Part shown: positions 41,247-50,998 of the stretch, piece by piece
Position numbering within the stretch: position 1 is the first letter of the stretch
Layout of the letters: each line of letters begins with the position of its first letter
Source of the DNA: an uncultured Clostridia bacterium
Lineage (GTDB): Bacteria > Bacillota > Clostridia > Oscillospirales > Acutalibacteraceae
Assembly (NCBI GenBank): GCA_947598155.1
Contig: CANQFC010000008.1
Span: forward strand, 1-63,656
Direction: 5' to 3'
DNA: 63,656 bases
The notes under the pieces: generated by a model
Told to the model about the DNA's origin: nothing
Database searches by the model: none
The model's input: only the letters and a program-made list of their open reading frames with translations
Position numbers and translations under genes: made by a program

Positions 41247-42605
41247 TTAACTGTACTTTTTTTCGTATATTATTTCAAAAACTTCTTCAAGCTTCATTCC
41301 CCTGCTTGCTTTAAAAATAACGGTGTCGCCGTCTTTTAATTCTGCGATAAGAGCATTGGCAAGGCTTTCTTTTTCCGTAAATTCAAATACATTTTCAAGC
41401 CCCGCCGACTTTGCGCTGTCCGCCGTGTATTTTGAGCTTTCGCCGAAAGTATAAAGCATATCAATTTGTTTTTTCGCGGCGTATTCGCCGACTGCTCTGT
41501 GAGCGGATTCGGTGTAAGAGCCAAGTTCCAGCATATCGCCGAGCACAGCGATTTTTCGCCCCTTTGCAACGGTGCAAAGGGAATTGAGCGCCGCTCTTTG
41601 CGAATCGGGGCTTGCGTTGTAGCAATCCTCAATAAACGTTATGTTTCCGATTTTTTTTATACGCTGGCGCATACCCGACGGAGCATATGATTTTAATCCG
41701 TCCGCGGCTTTCTCAAGTGAAACTCCGAATGAAATACCTATTGAGATTGCGGCAAGGGCATTGTAAACATTGTGTATTCCCACGGTAGGCAATGTCACAT
41801 TTTGCTTTTCGTTACCGCAAACGACGGTAAAATCGGTTTCAAGTCCGTTCTCATTGATATTCACAGCGCGGACATTGCATTTTTTGTTTTTTATTCCGAA
41901 GAAAATCACATTAAAATCAGGATTTTCAACTGTTGAAAGTTTATCGTCATCGCCGTTCAGAACAAGCGGACCGCCTTTTTTAAGGCCCTCCAAAATTTCC
42001 ATTTTCGCCTTAAAAATCCCGTCTCTCGAACCTAAATTTTCAATATGTGAAACGCCGATGTTGGAAATAATGGCGCCGCTCGGCTGTGCGGCGTTCGTCA
42101 GAGCCGATATTTCGCCGAATTCGCTCATTCCCATCTCAATTACAGCGCATTCACAGCTTTCGTCAAGCCTCAAAAGAGTTTTAGGCATACCTATTTCGTT
42201 GTTAAAATTGCCCTCTGTTTTTAATGTCCTGTATTTTTGAGCCATTACACAGGCGGTCATTTCTTTTGTAGTGGTTTTGCCTACGCTTCCGGTAAGGCCG
42301 ATTAGAATTAAATCTTTAAATTTATTTCTGTAATATGACGCCAGTTTTAAAAGCGCCTTTTTTGTATCGTCAACATATATTACAGGGCACGAAACGTCGA
42401 CCTTTCGGTGGCACACAAGCGCCGCCGCTCCGCTGTTTGATACCTGCCGCGCAAAGTCGTGAGCGTCAAATCGCTCGCCCTTTATCGCAAAGAAAAGCGT
42501 GTTTTCGTCAATGTCGCGGCTGTCGGTTGAAATCCGAGTTATAAGCTTATCGCTTTGTAAATCGGTTCCCAACGCGTTTGCAATTTCTCTTAATGTGAGC
42601 TCCAT
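41247..42605 (-). CDS. murF: UDP-MurNAc-tripeptide D-Ala-D-Ala ligase
   Basis: 452 aa Mur ligase. ATP site GLTGSVGKTTTKEMTA, central domain with NFNNEIGMPKTLLRL (typical of MurF) and the C-terminal EDCYNASPDSQRAAL motif. Adds D-Ala-D-Ala to UDP-MurNAc-tripeptide. It overlaps murE by 16 bases. Confidence 0.96.
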   Translation of the reverse strand: MELTLREIANALGTDLQSDKLITRISTDSRDIDENTLFFAIKGERFDAHDFARQVSNSGAAALVCHRKVDVSCPVIYVDDTKKALLKLASYYRNKFKDLILIGLTGSVGKTTTKEMTACVMAQKYRTLKTEGNFNNEIGMPKTLLRLDESCECAVIEMGMSEFGEISALTNAAQPSGAIISNIGVSHIENLGSRDGIFKAKMEILEGLKKGGPLVLNGDDDKLSTVENPDFNVIFFGIKNKKCNVRAVNINENGLETDFTVVCGNEKQNVTLPTVGIHNVYNALAAISIGISFGVSLEKAADGLKSYAPSGMRQRIKKIGNITFIEDCYNASPDSQRAALNSLCTVAKGRKIAVLGDMLELGSYTESAHRAVGEYAAKKQIDMLYTFGESSKYTADSAKSAGLENVFEFTEKESLANALIAELKDGDTVIFKASRGMKLEEVFEIIYEKKYS

Positions 42606-44041
42606 ATTTTTTCGTCCTGCTTTATAAATTCTTGTATTATCTTTTTTTCGTCAAACGGAATTTTACCGTTCGCGGTTATCTGATATTTTTCGTGTCCCTT
42701 GCCGAGAATCAATACAGTATCGCCCTTTTCGGCAATTTTAAGCGCAAGGCCTATCGCGTCTTTTCTGTCGGATACAACGGCATAATGGCATTTTGTGTCG
42801 CTCAGACCCTTTAAAATATCGCAGATTATTCTGACGGGATTTTCGGTTCTTGGGTTGTCGTCTGTAACAATCACCGCGTCGGAAAGCTCGCCTGCGATTT
42901 TGCCCATAACGGCTCTTTTGCTTTTATCTCTGTCGCCGCCGCACCCGAAAACGCTTATAATTCTGTTCTCGGTAAATCCCCGCGTGGAAGATATTATGTT
43001 CTGAAGTCCGTCGGGCGTGTGAGCATAGTCTATAATCACCGTAAAATCCCTGTTTATCGGCACTTTTTCGCATCTGCCCTCAACGCCGTTAAATTTTTTC
43101 AGCGCGTCAACGCATATGCGCGTGTCAATTCCGAGTTCCGAGCAGACGGCAACCGCGCAAAGCGCGTTATAAACATTGTATATTCCGGGCAACGGTATAA
43201 ACGCTTTGTAAAATTTATCTTTGAGCAGTTCAAATTCCACGCCTCCCGACGTTGAAACGATATTTTGAGCATAGTAATCGGCAATTCTGTCTTTAATTGA
43301 TACCGTAACCTGACGGCAGGCAATTTTGTCCTTGTTTTCAAAAATATTTTTATCATCTACATTTAATACAGCAAATTCGCTGTTTTCAAAAAGCCTGAGC
43401 TTTGCGGAAATGTAATTTTCCATATTAAGATGATAATTAAGGTGTTCGGGAGTGATATTAGTTATCGCGGAAGCGCAAAATTGCACGCCCTCTGCCCTGT
43501 TTTGTGAAAGCGCCTGCGATGAAATCTCGGAAACGCAGTATTCACAGCCGTTTTCCGCCATTTCGCAGAATGTCCTTTGCAGTTCTAACGGTTCCGGAGT
43601 GGTAAGAGTTGAGGAGAGCGTTTTTGCTCCCGTGAATTTTTCCACAGTACCCGTAAGACCGCATTTTTTACCGGAATACTCAAGAATATGCCTTATAAGA
43701 AACGAGGTTGTCGTTTTACCGTTTGTACCTGTAATTCCTATGATTTTGAGCCGGCTTGCAGGGTTTCCGTAAAAGTTTGCCGCAATAACAGCGAGTGCCT
43801 TGCGCGCAGACTCAACCTTTATTGAAATTTTTGCTTTTGTCCTCTTTTCGGAAACGACAGCCAACGCCCCTTTCAGTACGGCGTAAGGAATAAAATCGTT
43901 TCCGTCAAAGCTGTCGCCGTCAATGCAAACGAACAGCGTTTTCTTTTTTACTTCTGATAATTTATCCGTAACATTTTCTATTTCTACGTCCTGCGAAGGA
44001 GATATTTCTCCTACCCCTTTAAGGAGCGCGGAAAGAAGCAT
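42590..44041 (-). CDS. murE: UDP-MurNAc-dipeptide:meso-diaminopimelate ligase
   Basis: 483 aa Mur ligase with GITGTNGKTTTSFLI, NITPEHLNYH and the C-terminal substrate motif DDNPRTENP. The DNPR tetrapeptide is typical of meso-diaminopimelate-adding MurE, in contrast to lysine-adding enzymes, which carry other residues there. It therefore indicates a DAP-type peptidoglycan. Confidence 0.96.
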   Translation of the reverse strand: MLLSALLKGVGEISPSQDVEIENVTDKLSEVKKKTLFVCIDGDSFDGNDFIPYAVLKGALAVVSEKRTKAKISIKVESARKALAVIAANFYGNPASRLKIIGITGTNGKTTTSFLIRHILEYSGKKCGLTGTVEKFTGAKTLSSTLTTPEPLELQRTFCEMAENGCEYCVSEISSQALSQNRAEGVQFCASAITNITPEHLNYHLNMENYISAKLRLFENSEFAVLNVDDKNIFENKDKIACRQVTVSIKDRIADYYAQNIVSTSGGVEFELLKDKFYKAFIPLPGIYNVYNALCAVAVCSELGIDTRICVDALKKFNGVEGRCEKVPINRDFTVIIDYAHTPDGLQNIISSTRGFTENRIISVFGCGGDRDKSKRAVMGKIAGELSDAVIVTDDNPRTENPVRIICDILKGLSDTKCHYAVVSDRKDAIGLALKIAEKGDTVLILGKGHEKYQITANGKIPFDEKKIIQEFIKQDEKIWSSH

Positions 44042-44067
44042 AAATATTACCTCATTATCAAAATATT

Positions 44068-46284
44068 TTAATCAGACACATCTTGGTCGGACCTAAAATA
44101 TACCGTAACCGTCGTGCCGATTTCGGCTTTAGTTCCCTCGGGAATGCTTTGCTTATATGACGTTATGGTTCCCGTAGTCTGCGTTGTGCCTGAAACTTTT
44201 ATATTGAACCCTGCGTTAACCGCCTTTCTGTTTGCCTCCGTTACGCTGAGGCCGATAAGGTCAGGGACAGTTTCACTTACTCTTGCCGCATTTTCCTCGG
44301 TATAAACGACTATTATACCGCCCTTTGGTATTGACTGGCCCGAAGACGGAATCTGCGAAACGACCTTATCTCCCGAGCCTACGATTCTTACCACAAAGTT
44401 TGACGTACTGCTTACAGCAGACTTTGTAGTCTGGCCTACTAAATTCGGAGCGGTCATTGAGGCGCTCTCAAGCTCTTTATCGCTGTACTGAGGAGTGATG
44501 TTGAGATAAGCGAGAACATTTTCAAACATCCTGCCCGCAACAGGCGCCGCGGCTCCGCCGCCCGTTGTTATTCCGTGCGGCTCATCTATTGCTATAAGTA
44601 TTGCTATTTTGGGGTCGTTTGCCGGGGCAAATCCTGCGAATGAAGCTATATTTTCACCCGGAGAAGTGAGCTTATCGCTTGTTCCCGTTTTGCCGCAGAT
44701 GTGATAACCCGCGACATATGCGTTTTTAGCGGTACCCGATATAACGACTTCTTCCATAAGCGAAGATATTGTTTTGGCCGTTTGCTTTGACACTACCTGA
44801 CGTTTTACCGTAGGTTTCGTCTCTTTTATAATATTTCCGTCCGCGTCGAGAACCTTTGACACAACATAAGGCGTCATCAGCTTGCCCTCGTTCCCCAACG
44901 CCGACACGGCGGTTATCATTTGTATAGGCGTTATCTGGAAAGTCTGACCGAAGGATTCGGATGAAAGCTCTGCAATTCCCAGCTTATCTACTCCGTAATA
45001 TGTAACTCCCTCTTTGGGGGCCGCCTCGGCAGGAAGGTCAATTCCCGTTTTATTTGTAAACCCAAACGCTTCAAAATACTTAAAGAATTTTTCTTTGCCA
45101 AGTTTTTGACCGAGCGTTATAAAGAACGTATTGCACGAATACGGCAGCGCTTCATGAAGAGTCTGCACTCCGTGCGCCGTTCTGTGGTAACAATGCTGAT
45201 AATAATTCGCAACTTTTATTTGGCCTGTGCAATTATATGTGCTTTCGGTAGTTATAATTCCCTCCTCAAGCCCTGCGGCCGCGACAAATATTTTGAAAAC
45301 CGAACCCGGCTCATAAGAGTCGCTTATAACGCGGTTCCGCCACTGGGCAAAAAGGGCGTCGCTGTTTGCCTTCTTTTTCTCATCTTCATTTTCCAACGCT
45401 TCTATTTCTTCAAGCTTTGAGGCGGACGCTATTGTGTAAGGTTCGTTTAAATTGTAATCGGGAACTGAGGACATCGCCAAAACCGCTCCCGTTTCTACGT
45501 CCATTACAATTCCGTAAGCGTATTTTGCGTCGCATTCGTCGAGAGCCTGCACCAACTGCTGTTCAAGGTAATACTGAATAGGCTCGTCAATAGTTAAAAC
45601 AAGGCTGTAACCGTCCGTTGCGTCATATGTAGTTTCATAATCGTTTGGCATAGCTCCCGCAAGAGCGTTTTTTGCGGTAATTATTCTGCCCGAAGTGCCT
45701 GTAAGCTCTGAATTATAAAACAATTCAAGTCCCGATCTGCCGATGTCTTCAGAGCCAGTAAAGCCTATAATGCTTGACGCAAACGAGCCGAGCGGATAAT
45801 AACGCTTTGTATCCGGGTCTATGCCGATTATTGTGCTGAGCTTTTCAGATGAATGTTCGGAAATAAAGGCAGTTAGTTCATCTTTTTTTGCTTGGTCGAT
45901 TTTACCGAGTATTTTTTCGTAACCGCTGCTGCTTCTCTCTGCTTTTTTCTGTACGGTTTCGCGGTCAATCTCCAAAATTTTTGAAAGCCCGTCAACAACA
46001 AGCGTCTTTTGGCTGTCCGTCTTGATTTTTGACGGATTTATATAAACAAGATAGGCCGAAGCGCTTTGCGCTATTACCTTCATATTGGAATCGTAAATCG
46101 CGCCTCTGTGCGCGCTTATTACCGTGTCGCTCATTTGCTGGCGTTCGGCTTTAAGACGGTAAGATTCGCCGTTAATAATCTGAATCCAAAAAAGATTTCC
46201 TATAAGCGCAAGCATAAAAACAGAAAGTCCCAAAAAAGCCATATGCGACCGCAGCGCCATCTTTTTTGTCGGTTTTCTTTTCAT
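44068..46284 (-). CDS. ftsI: Class B penicillin-binding protein with two PASTA domains (FtsI/SpoVD type)
   Basis: 738 aa. A cytoplasmic start and TM (residues about 15-38), a dimerisation domain, and a transpeptidase domain with SxxK in YEPGSVFKIF, SxN in YSCNTFFI and KTG in CGKTGTSDK. Two C-terminal PASTA domains follow (MTAPNLVGQTTKSAVSS...; TVPDLIGLSVTEANRKAVNAGFN). Start at 46284, with AGGAG nine bases upstream; the frame is open to 46344. It crosslinks septal peptidoglycan. Only one such gene lies here, so the vegetative and sporulation roles cannot be separated. Confidence 0.96.
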   Translation of the reverse strand: MKRKPTKKMALRSHMAFLGLSVFMLALIGNLFWIQIINGESYRLKAERQQMSDTVISAHRGAIYDSNMKVIAQSASAYLVYINPSKIKTDSQKTLVVDGLSKILEIDRETVQKKAERSSSGYEKILGKIDQAKKDELTAFISEHSSEKLSTIIGIDPDTKRYYPLGSFASSIIGFTGSEDIGRSGLELFYNSELTGTSGRIITAKNALAGAMPNDYETTYDATDGYSLVLTIDEPIQYYLEQQLVQALDECDAKYAYGIVMDVETGAVLAMSSVPDYNLNEPYTIASASKLEEIEALENEDEKKKANSDALFAQWRNRVISDSYEPGSVFKIFVAAAGLEEGIITTESTYNCTGQIKVANYYQHCYHRTAHGVQTLHEALPYSCNTFFITLGQKLGKEKFFKYFEAFGFTNKTGIDLPAEAAPKEGVTYYGVDKLGIAELSSESFGQTFQITPIQMITAVSALGNEGKLMTPYVVSKVLDADGNIIKETKPTVKRQVVSKQTAKTISSLMEEVVISGTAKNAYVAGYHICGKTGTSDKLTSPGENIASFAGFAPANDPKIAILIAIDEPHGITTGGGAAAPVAGRMFENVLAYLNITPQYSDKELESASMTAPNLVGQTTKSAVSSTSNFVVRIVGSGDKVVSQIPSSGQSIPKGGIIVVYTEENAARVSETVPDLIGLSVTEANRKAVNAGFNIKVSGTTQTTGTITSYKQSIPEGTKAEIGTTVTVYFRSDQDVSD

Positions 46285-46379
46285 TTTCTGCCGCTCCTCT
46301 CTTAATTGAACAAATTGCCCTATTACGAAAACAAGGAGAGTCAAGCGGACTTAACTCTCTTGCCGTTAATTTATAATTA

Positions 46380-46886
46380 TTACTTGTTTTCGGATTTTAT
46401 TACATTTGCGTCCTCGGTTTCTTTGCCGCCCGCCATAATAACACGGTCTGATGAAGAAAGGTCAATGTAAACCACCTGGTAGTCCTGTACTTTTGACATA
46501 CCGAGTGTATTGGCGGCGTAATCCTCAACCTTATCCATTGAAATTATTGAATCCAGTTCCATATCAAGACGCACTTTTTCGCTCTTCGCTATACTTATTT
46601 TTTGGTCAACAGAGGCAATATCGCGGTTAATTTCGTCAAGCTGAAGAGTGCTGTATATTACAATGGCGAAGAAGAAAAGGCAAATGCCTGCCACGGCGAT
46701 TATTTTCAATGTATTTCTCAATGAACGGGCGTTCTGAGCCTTGATTTGGGCCGCCGTCATACGGGGTTTTTCAAGAACTTTGAGCTCGGGCCTTGAATTT
46801 TTGGGCCTTATTTTCGGCGCGGTGCTTGCCGTTCGGGGAGCGGCAGGCTCAAAAAGCTCAATATTATATCTTGTATTTTGTGCCAT
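46380..46886 (-). CDS. ftsL: FtsL-like septum protein
   Basis: 168 aa. A proline/basic N-terminus of about 55 residues, one TM (KIIAVAGICLFFFAIVIYSTLQL, around 60-83), a coiled coil (DEINRDIASVDQKISIAKSEKVRLDMELDSI) and the motif YAANTLGMSKVQDYQVVYIDL. This is the FtsL/DivIC layout, identified by position between rsmH and the PBP gene; it is longer than most FtsL. Forms a complex with DivIB and DivIC. Confidence 0.85.
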   Translation of the reverse strand: MAQNTRYNIELFEPAAPRTASTAPKIRPKNSRPELKVLEKPRMTAAQIKAQNARSLRNTLKIIAVAGICLFFFAIVIYSTLQLDEINRDIASVDQKISIAKSEKVRLDMELDSIISMDKVEDYAANTLGMSKVQDYQVVYIDLSSSDRVIMAGGKETEDANVIKSENK

Positions 46887-46898
46887 CTTTCTCTTCCT

Positions 46899-47813
46899 TT
46901 AACCTATTTTTTCTACCGTGCGAAGCCTTGCGCTTCTGCTTCTGTTATTGCTGTTTAATTCTTTTTCGCTTGCCGTTATGCCCTTGTTTATGATTTTCCC
47001 CTTTGCGGTTTTGCCGCAGACGCATATCGGAAATTCTTTGGGGCAGGTACAGCCGACGGTAAATTCCCTAAATTTATCTTTAACTATTCTGTCCTCAAGC
47101 GAATGGAACGTAATTATTGAGAGCCTGCCTCCTATTTTTAGGGAGTCAAACATATCCTGAACCGCGCCCGAAAGCGTTGCGAGCTCGTCGTTAACCTCAA
47201 TTCTTATTGCCTGAAAGGTTTTTCTCGCGGGGTGTCCGTCGCGGCGGAATTTTGCAGGATAAGATTTTTTTACTATCTCGGCGAGCTGTAAGGTCGTTTT
47301 TATGGGGAGCGCCGACCTTTCTTTTACTATATTTTCGGCAATTTTTTTTGCAAATCTTTCTTCGCCGTATTTAAATAGAATGTCGGCAAGCTCCTTTTCG
47401 CCGTAACCGTTTACAACATCGTAAGCGCTTTTGCCGGTTTTGCTCATCCTCATATCAAGAAAGGCGTCGTTATGAAAAGAAAAGCCTCTTTCGGCATTGT
47501 CAAGCTGAAACGAACTCACGCCTAAATCGGCGAGGATTCCGTCGGCCTTTCTATCGCCGAGAATGGTTTTTATATTATCAAAAGTATTGTGCACAATCTC
47601 CGCTCTTTTGTCCGAGCCGATTCGCTCGGTAATGACCGAAATCGCGTCAGGGTCGCGGTCAATAGCTATAAGAGCGCCGTTTCGGAGCTTTTCAAGTATT
47701 GCCCTTGAATGACCCGCTCCACCGCAGGTGCAGTCAACGTAAAGACCGTCCGGCTTAATATTCAGCGAGTCAATGGTTTCGTCAAACAAAACGGAAATAT
47801 GTGAAAATTCCAT
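46899..47813 (-). CDS. rsmH: 16S rRNA (cytosine1402-N4)-methyltransferase
   Basis: 304 aa. HISVLFDETIDSLNIKPDGLYVDCTCGGAGHSRAIL, then GILADLGVSSFQLDNAERGFSFHNDAFLDMRM and a C-terminal RSRSARLRTVEKI. The start at 47813 (MEFSHISV) is preferred over GTG at 47822. Second gene of the dcw cluster, next to mraZ. Confidence 0.97.
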   Translation of the reverse strand: MEFSHISVLFDETIDSLNIKPDGLYVDCTCGGAGHSRAILEKLRNGALIAIDRDPDAISVITERIGSDKRAEIVHNTFDNIKTILGDRKADGILADLGVSSFQLDNAERGFSFHNDAFLDMRMSKTGKSAYDVVNGYGEKELADILFKYGEERFAKKIAENIVKERSALPIKTTLQLAEIVKKSYPAKFRRDGHPARKTFQAIRIEVNDELATLSGAVQDMFDSLKIGGRLSIITFHSLEDRIVKDKFREFTVGCTCPKEFPICVCGKTAKGKIINKGITASEKELNSNNRSRSARLRTVEKIG

Positions 47814-47824
47814 ATATGCCACCG

Positions 47825-48238
47825 TCAGAAAATAAACTCGTCAATATCGTCAAGCTGAGACATCGGTATAGTCGCGTTCGCAAATTCTTCCGCCGCCCAA
47901 ATTTCAATTCGCTGACCGGCACCCGTTATTACCGCGTCTTTTACTATACCCGCGTGTTCAAGCTGGTCGGGAAAAAGAGTTACCCTGCCCTGCTTGTCCG
48001 CGCTCACATCAATGACCTGGCTGAAGAACGAGCGCTGAACTTTGCGGTTGGGGTGGTTAATAAACTGGCGGCTTACCTCTTCAAAGGTTTTCTTATCGTA
48101 AATATAAAGGCATTTTTCAGGGGCTTTAAAAATGACAAATTCATCGCCGAGCTGTTCGCGGAACTTTGCCGGAATGATAAGACGGTTTTTTGCGTCCAAA
48201 GTATGATTATAAGTAAAATTGAAATACACCGTCTTCAC
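47825..48238 (-). CDS. mraZ: Transcriptional regulator MraZ
   Basis: 137 aa. Two SpoVT/AbrB-like repeats: N-terminal HTLDAKNRLIIPAKFREQLGDEFVIFKAPEKCLYIYD and C-terminal VDVSADKQGRVTLFPDQLEHAGIVKDAVITGAGQRIEIW. MraZ binds repeats in its own promoter region and tunes the dcw cluster. Promoter at 48344-48372, with an untranslated leader of about 100 bases that includes a TGGAG/CTCCA hairpin. Confidence 0.96.
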   Translation of the reverse strand: MKTVYFNFTYNHTLDAKNRLIIPAKFREQLGDEFVIFKAPEKCLYIYDKKTFEEVSRQFINHPNRKVQRSFFSQVIDVSADKQGRVTLFPDQLEHAGIVKDAVITGAGQRIEIWAAEEFANATIPMSQLDDIDEFIF

Positions 48239-48343
48239 ATCCTTTCTCTCAGCTTAGCAGGCAAAGCAAAAAATCAACTAAAAATTCCCCACTTTGTGTG
48301 GTTTTAAGTGTACTGGAGCCCCACTTCGCTCCACCGTATGTAC

Positions 48344-48372
48344 ATTATACCTTGCATTTTAATAAATTGCAA
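48344..48372 (-). promoter_or_regulatory. Sigma-A promoter of the dcw cluster
   Basis: TTGCAA (48367-48372), a 17-base spacer, and TATAAT (48344-48349) on the minus strand. The leader to mraZ contains TGTGTGG/GTGTACTGG-like short G-rich words that could be MraZ sites, though clear TGGGN repeats are not visible. Confidence 0.8.
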
Positions 48373-48456
48373 GCGTTTTTTTGTTTTTTTTGAAGAAATT
48401 TTGATTGGAAATTTGTGGAAAATGACGGTTAAGGCGTGTGTTTGGCTCCCCTCGCC

Positions 48457-48489
48457 TAAAAAAAAAAAGACGGCAGAATTTCTGCCGTC
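48457..48489 (-). terminator. Strong terminator after ppa
   Basis: GACGGCAG-AAATT-CTGCCGTC followed by about eleven T on the minus strand (48469-48489 stem, 48457-48468 T-run). It insulates the mraZ promoter from upstream transcription. Confidence 0.95.
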
Positions 48490-48515
48490 AATGCAAATGT
48501 TAAATTTTATTCGCT

Positions 48516-49046
48516 TTATTTTCTGAATTTCCTGATGTACCCGTCTATTGCGTTGTTTACAATCTCTATTGCGTAAGGCGCGCCCTTTGCCTCATCGACA
48601 ACGGTTTCCTTGTTTTCAAGCGTTTTGTAGACCCTGAAAAAATGCTTGATTTCCTCAAATATATGCGACGGAAGTTCTTTTATGTCTCTATAACTGTTAT
48701 ATGTAGGGTCGCCGAACGGAATTGAAACAATTTTATGGTCGGGTGCGCCGTTGTCAAGCATTGAGATTACACCTATCGGGTAACAATGCACCAATGTCAT
48801 CGGCTCGATTTGCTCCGCGCAAAGCACCAACGCGTCAAGAGGGTCGTTATCCTCGGCATACGTCAGCGGAATAAAGCCGTAATTCGCGGGGTAATGAGTC
48901 GATGTGTGGAGAACGCGGTCAAGCTTGAGCATACCCGTTTCCTTATCAAGCTCATATTTCATTTTACTGCCCTTGCTTATTTCAATTACAACGTCAAAGG
49001 CGTCGTTTTTAATTCTGTCCCTGTTAATATCGTGCCAAATATTCAT
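48516..49046 (-). CDS. ppa: Inorganic pyrophosphatase, family I
   Basis: 176 aa. Soluble Mg-dependent enzyme hydrolysing pyrophosphate. YELDKETGMLKLDRVLHTSTHYPANYGFIP and the metal motif EDNDPLDALVL are diagnostic of the family I fold, which in Firmicutes is less common than family II. It follows pncB by 3 bases, so pyrophosphate from NAD salvage may be removed by its operon partner. Confidence 0.96.
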   Translation of the reverse strand: MNIWHDINRDRIKNDAFDVVIEISKGSKMKYELDKETGMLKLDRVLHTSTHYPANYGFIPLTYAEDNDPLDALVLCAEQIEPMTLVHCYPIGVISMLDNGAPDHKIVSIPFGDPTYNSYRDIKELPSHIFEEIKHFFRVYKTLENKETVVDEAKGAPYAIEIVNNAIDGYIRKFRK

Positions 49047-49049
49047 ATA

Positions 49050-50507
49050 TTAAACTCCTTTATGCTTTTCAATAAGGTCTTTTCTTATTTTCCATAGGTT
49101 TTCGGAAAGGTCAACGTAATAGGAATGCGGATTTTCAAACCTCTTTACCTCTTCCCAAAGGGTGTCAATCTGTTCTGAGCAATAATCCCGAATTTCATCC
49201 ACAGAAGGTTCTGAATAAACGTATTTGCCGCCGATAAAAATCGGAACGAGCATTTCCCTTGCGACAAAATTTTCAACCTCTTTTCGTTTCCAAGTAAAAT
49301 CAGGGTCAAAAAGAGTGTACGGCTTTGACTCGTCAATCGTTTCATTATAAAGAGTCAGCACGTCTGCTATCGCTTTGCCGGTGTCGCAGTCAAACAGCCT
49401 GTAAAATTTTTTTGAATGGGGCGTGTTTATCTTACTGACATTTTCGGAAAGGTTGATTTTAGGAATTATCTCTCCGTTTTTTTCAACCGCGCACAGCTTG
49501 TAAACTCCGCTGAAAAGCGGCGACGACGATGAATTGATAAGCCTTTCGCCGACAATAAAGCAATCCACCTTTGCCCCCTGTGAAACCATATCAGATATAA
49601 TATATTCGTCAAAAGAATTGGACGCAGTTATCATACAGTCCGGGTAGCCTGCCTCATTAAGCATTTTTCTTACCTTTTTTGAAAGATAAGTTATATCGCC
49701 CGAATCAATTCTTACGCTTACCGGGCGTTTGCCCATAGGCTTTAAAACATCGTCAAACGCGCGAATTGCGTTAGGTACGCCGAAACGGATTGTATCGTAA
49801 GTGTCGACAACCAACGAGCAGTTGTCAGGATAAAGGCGGGCGTATTCGCAAAACGCCTCATACTCGGAATCAAACATTTCTACCCACGAATGTATCATTG
49901 TGTTGATTTGGGGAATGTCAAAGGTTTTGGATTGCCGTAAGCCCGACGTGCCTATACAGCCGCCGATGTATGCCGCTCTTGAGCCGAAATGCGCGCAGTC
50001 AAACGATGACGCGCGGCGTGTGCCGAATTCCGCAACATTTGTGCCCTTTGCCGCGCGCACAAGTCTGTTTGCCTTTGTGGCGATAAGGCTCTGCTGATTC
50101 ATAAAAACAAGCAAAGCCGTTTCAAGAAGTTGTGCCTGCACAATAGGCCCTCTGACTTTGACCAAAGGTTCGTTTGGAAAAACGGGAGTGCCCTCGGGAA
50201 CTGCCCAAATATCACATTTAAATTTAAAATTCCGCAGATATTCAATAAACTCCTCAGAACAGCCTTGAGAAGAAAGGTATTCCAAATCTTCGTCCTTAAA
50301 CTCATAATTTTTAATATAATCTATAATCTGCGAAAGCCCCGCAAATATCGCGAACCCGCCTTTGTCAGGAACCTTTCGGAAATATAAATCGAAATACGCA
50401 GTTTCCTCCCCCTTGCCGCAGCAAAGCCAGCCGTTTGCCTGCGTTAACTCATAAAGCTCTGTCATAAGAGAGAGATTTTTACCGTATGATGAATTGCTCA
50501 CTTGCAT
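49050..50507 (-). CDS. pncB: Nicotinate phosphoribosyltransferase
   Basis: About 485 aa. It makes nicotinate mononucleotide from nicotinate and PRPP with ATP hydrolysis (NAD salvage). LMTELYELTQANGWL, EFGTRRASSFD, IGGCIGTSGLRQSK and VRIDSGDITYLSKKVRKML are family motifs. ATG at 50507, with GGGA upstream. Operon with ppa. Confidence 0.96.
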   Translation of the reverse strand: MQVSNSSYGKNLSLMTELYELTQANGWLCCGKGEETAYFDLYFRKVPDKGGFAIFAGLSQIIDYIKNYEFKDEDLEYLSSQGCSEEFIEYLRNFKFKCDIWAVPEGTPVFPNEPLVKVRGPIVQAQLLETALLVFMNQQSLIATKANRLVRAAKGTNVAEFGTRRASSFDCAHFGSRAAYIGGCIGTSGLRQSKTFDIPQINTMIHSWVEMFDSEYEAFCEYARLYPDNCSLVVDTYDTIRFGVPNAIRAFDDVLKPMGKRPVSVRIDSGDITYLSKKVRKMLNEAGYPDCMITASNSFDEYIISDMVSQGAKVDCFIVGERLINSSSSPLFSGVYKLCAVEKNGEIIPKINLSENVSKINTPHSKKFYRLFDCDTGKAIADVLTLYNETIDESKPYTLFDPDFTWKRKEVENFVAREMLVPIFIGGKYVYSEPSVDEIRDYCSEQIDTLWEEVKRFENPHSYYVDLSENLWKIRKDLIEKHKGV

Positions 50508-50584
50508 CACTTCCCAAATAATATTTTACCAAAACGAAAGCCAAATGTCCATACAAGCCGAAATAAAATTACCACGGCGGACGT

Positions 50585-50998
50585 TTAAATTACAGTCAGC
50601 AACGTCCCTATTCCGATAAGCGCACAGCCTATGGCGGATTTTGCCGTAAATTTTTCATGCAGGAACAAAAATGCCATAACCAATGTCAGCACAACGCTCA
50701 ATTTGTCGATGGGAACTACCTTTGACGCCTCGCCTAACTGAAGCGCTTTATAATAGCAAAGCCACGAAGCGCCCGTCGCAAAACCTGAAAGTATTAAAAA
50801 AATCCAGCTTTTTTTGCTGATACCCGTTATTCCCGTCTGCGCGTCGGTCAAAAAGACCATTCCCCATGCCATAGCCAAGACGACGATTGTACGAATCGCC
50901 GTCGCAAGATTTGAATTGACGCCGTCTATACCGATTTTCGCCAAAATCGACGTAAGCGCGGCGAAAACGGCAGACCCTATTGCAAACCAGAGCCACAT
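50585..50998 (-). CDS. EamA-family small membrane transporter
   Basis: 137 aa, four or five TM helices, corresponding to a single EamA repeat (half the size of the usual 10-TM DMT transporter). FAALTSILAKIGIDGVNSNLATAIRTIVV and SWLCYYKALQLGEASKVVPIDKLSVVLTLVMAFLFLHEKFT are typical of the one-domain group, which probably works as a dimer. Substrate unknown. Bounded by 74 bases from pncB and by the tRNA promoter region. Confidence 0.9.
   Translation of the reverse strand: MWLWFAIGSAVFAALTSILAKIGIDGVNSNLATAIRTIVVLAMAWGMVFLTDAQTGITGISKKSWIFLILSGFATGASWLCYYKALQLGEASKVVPIDKLSVVLTLVMAFLFLHEKFTAKSAIGCALIGIGTLLTVI

Noticed and set aside
49065-49085. Possible extra copy of the TTCAATAAGG repeat
   Set aside because: Only about ten bases match, and they lie inside the pncB coding end; chance resemblance.
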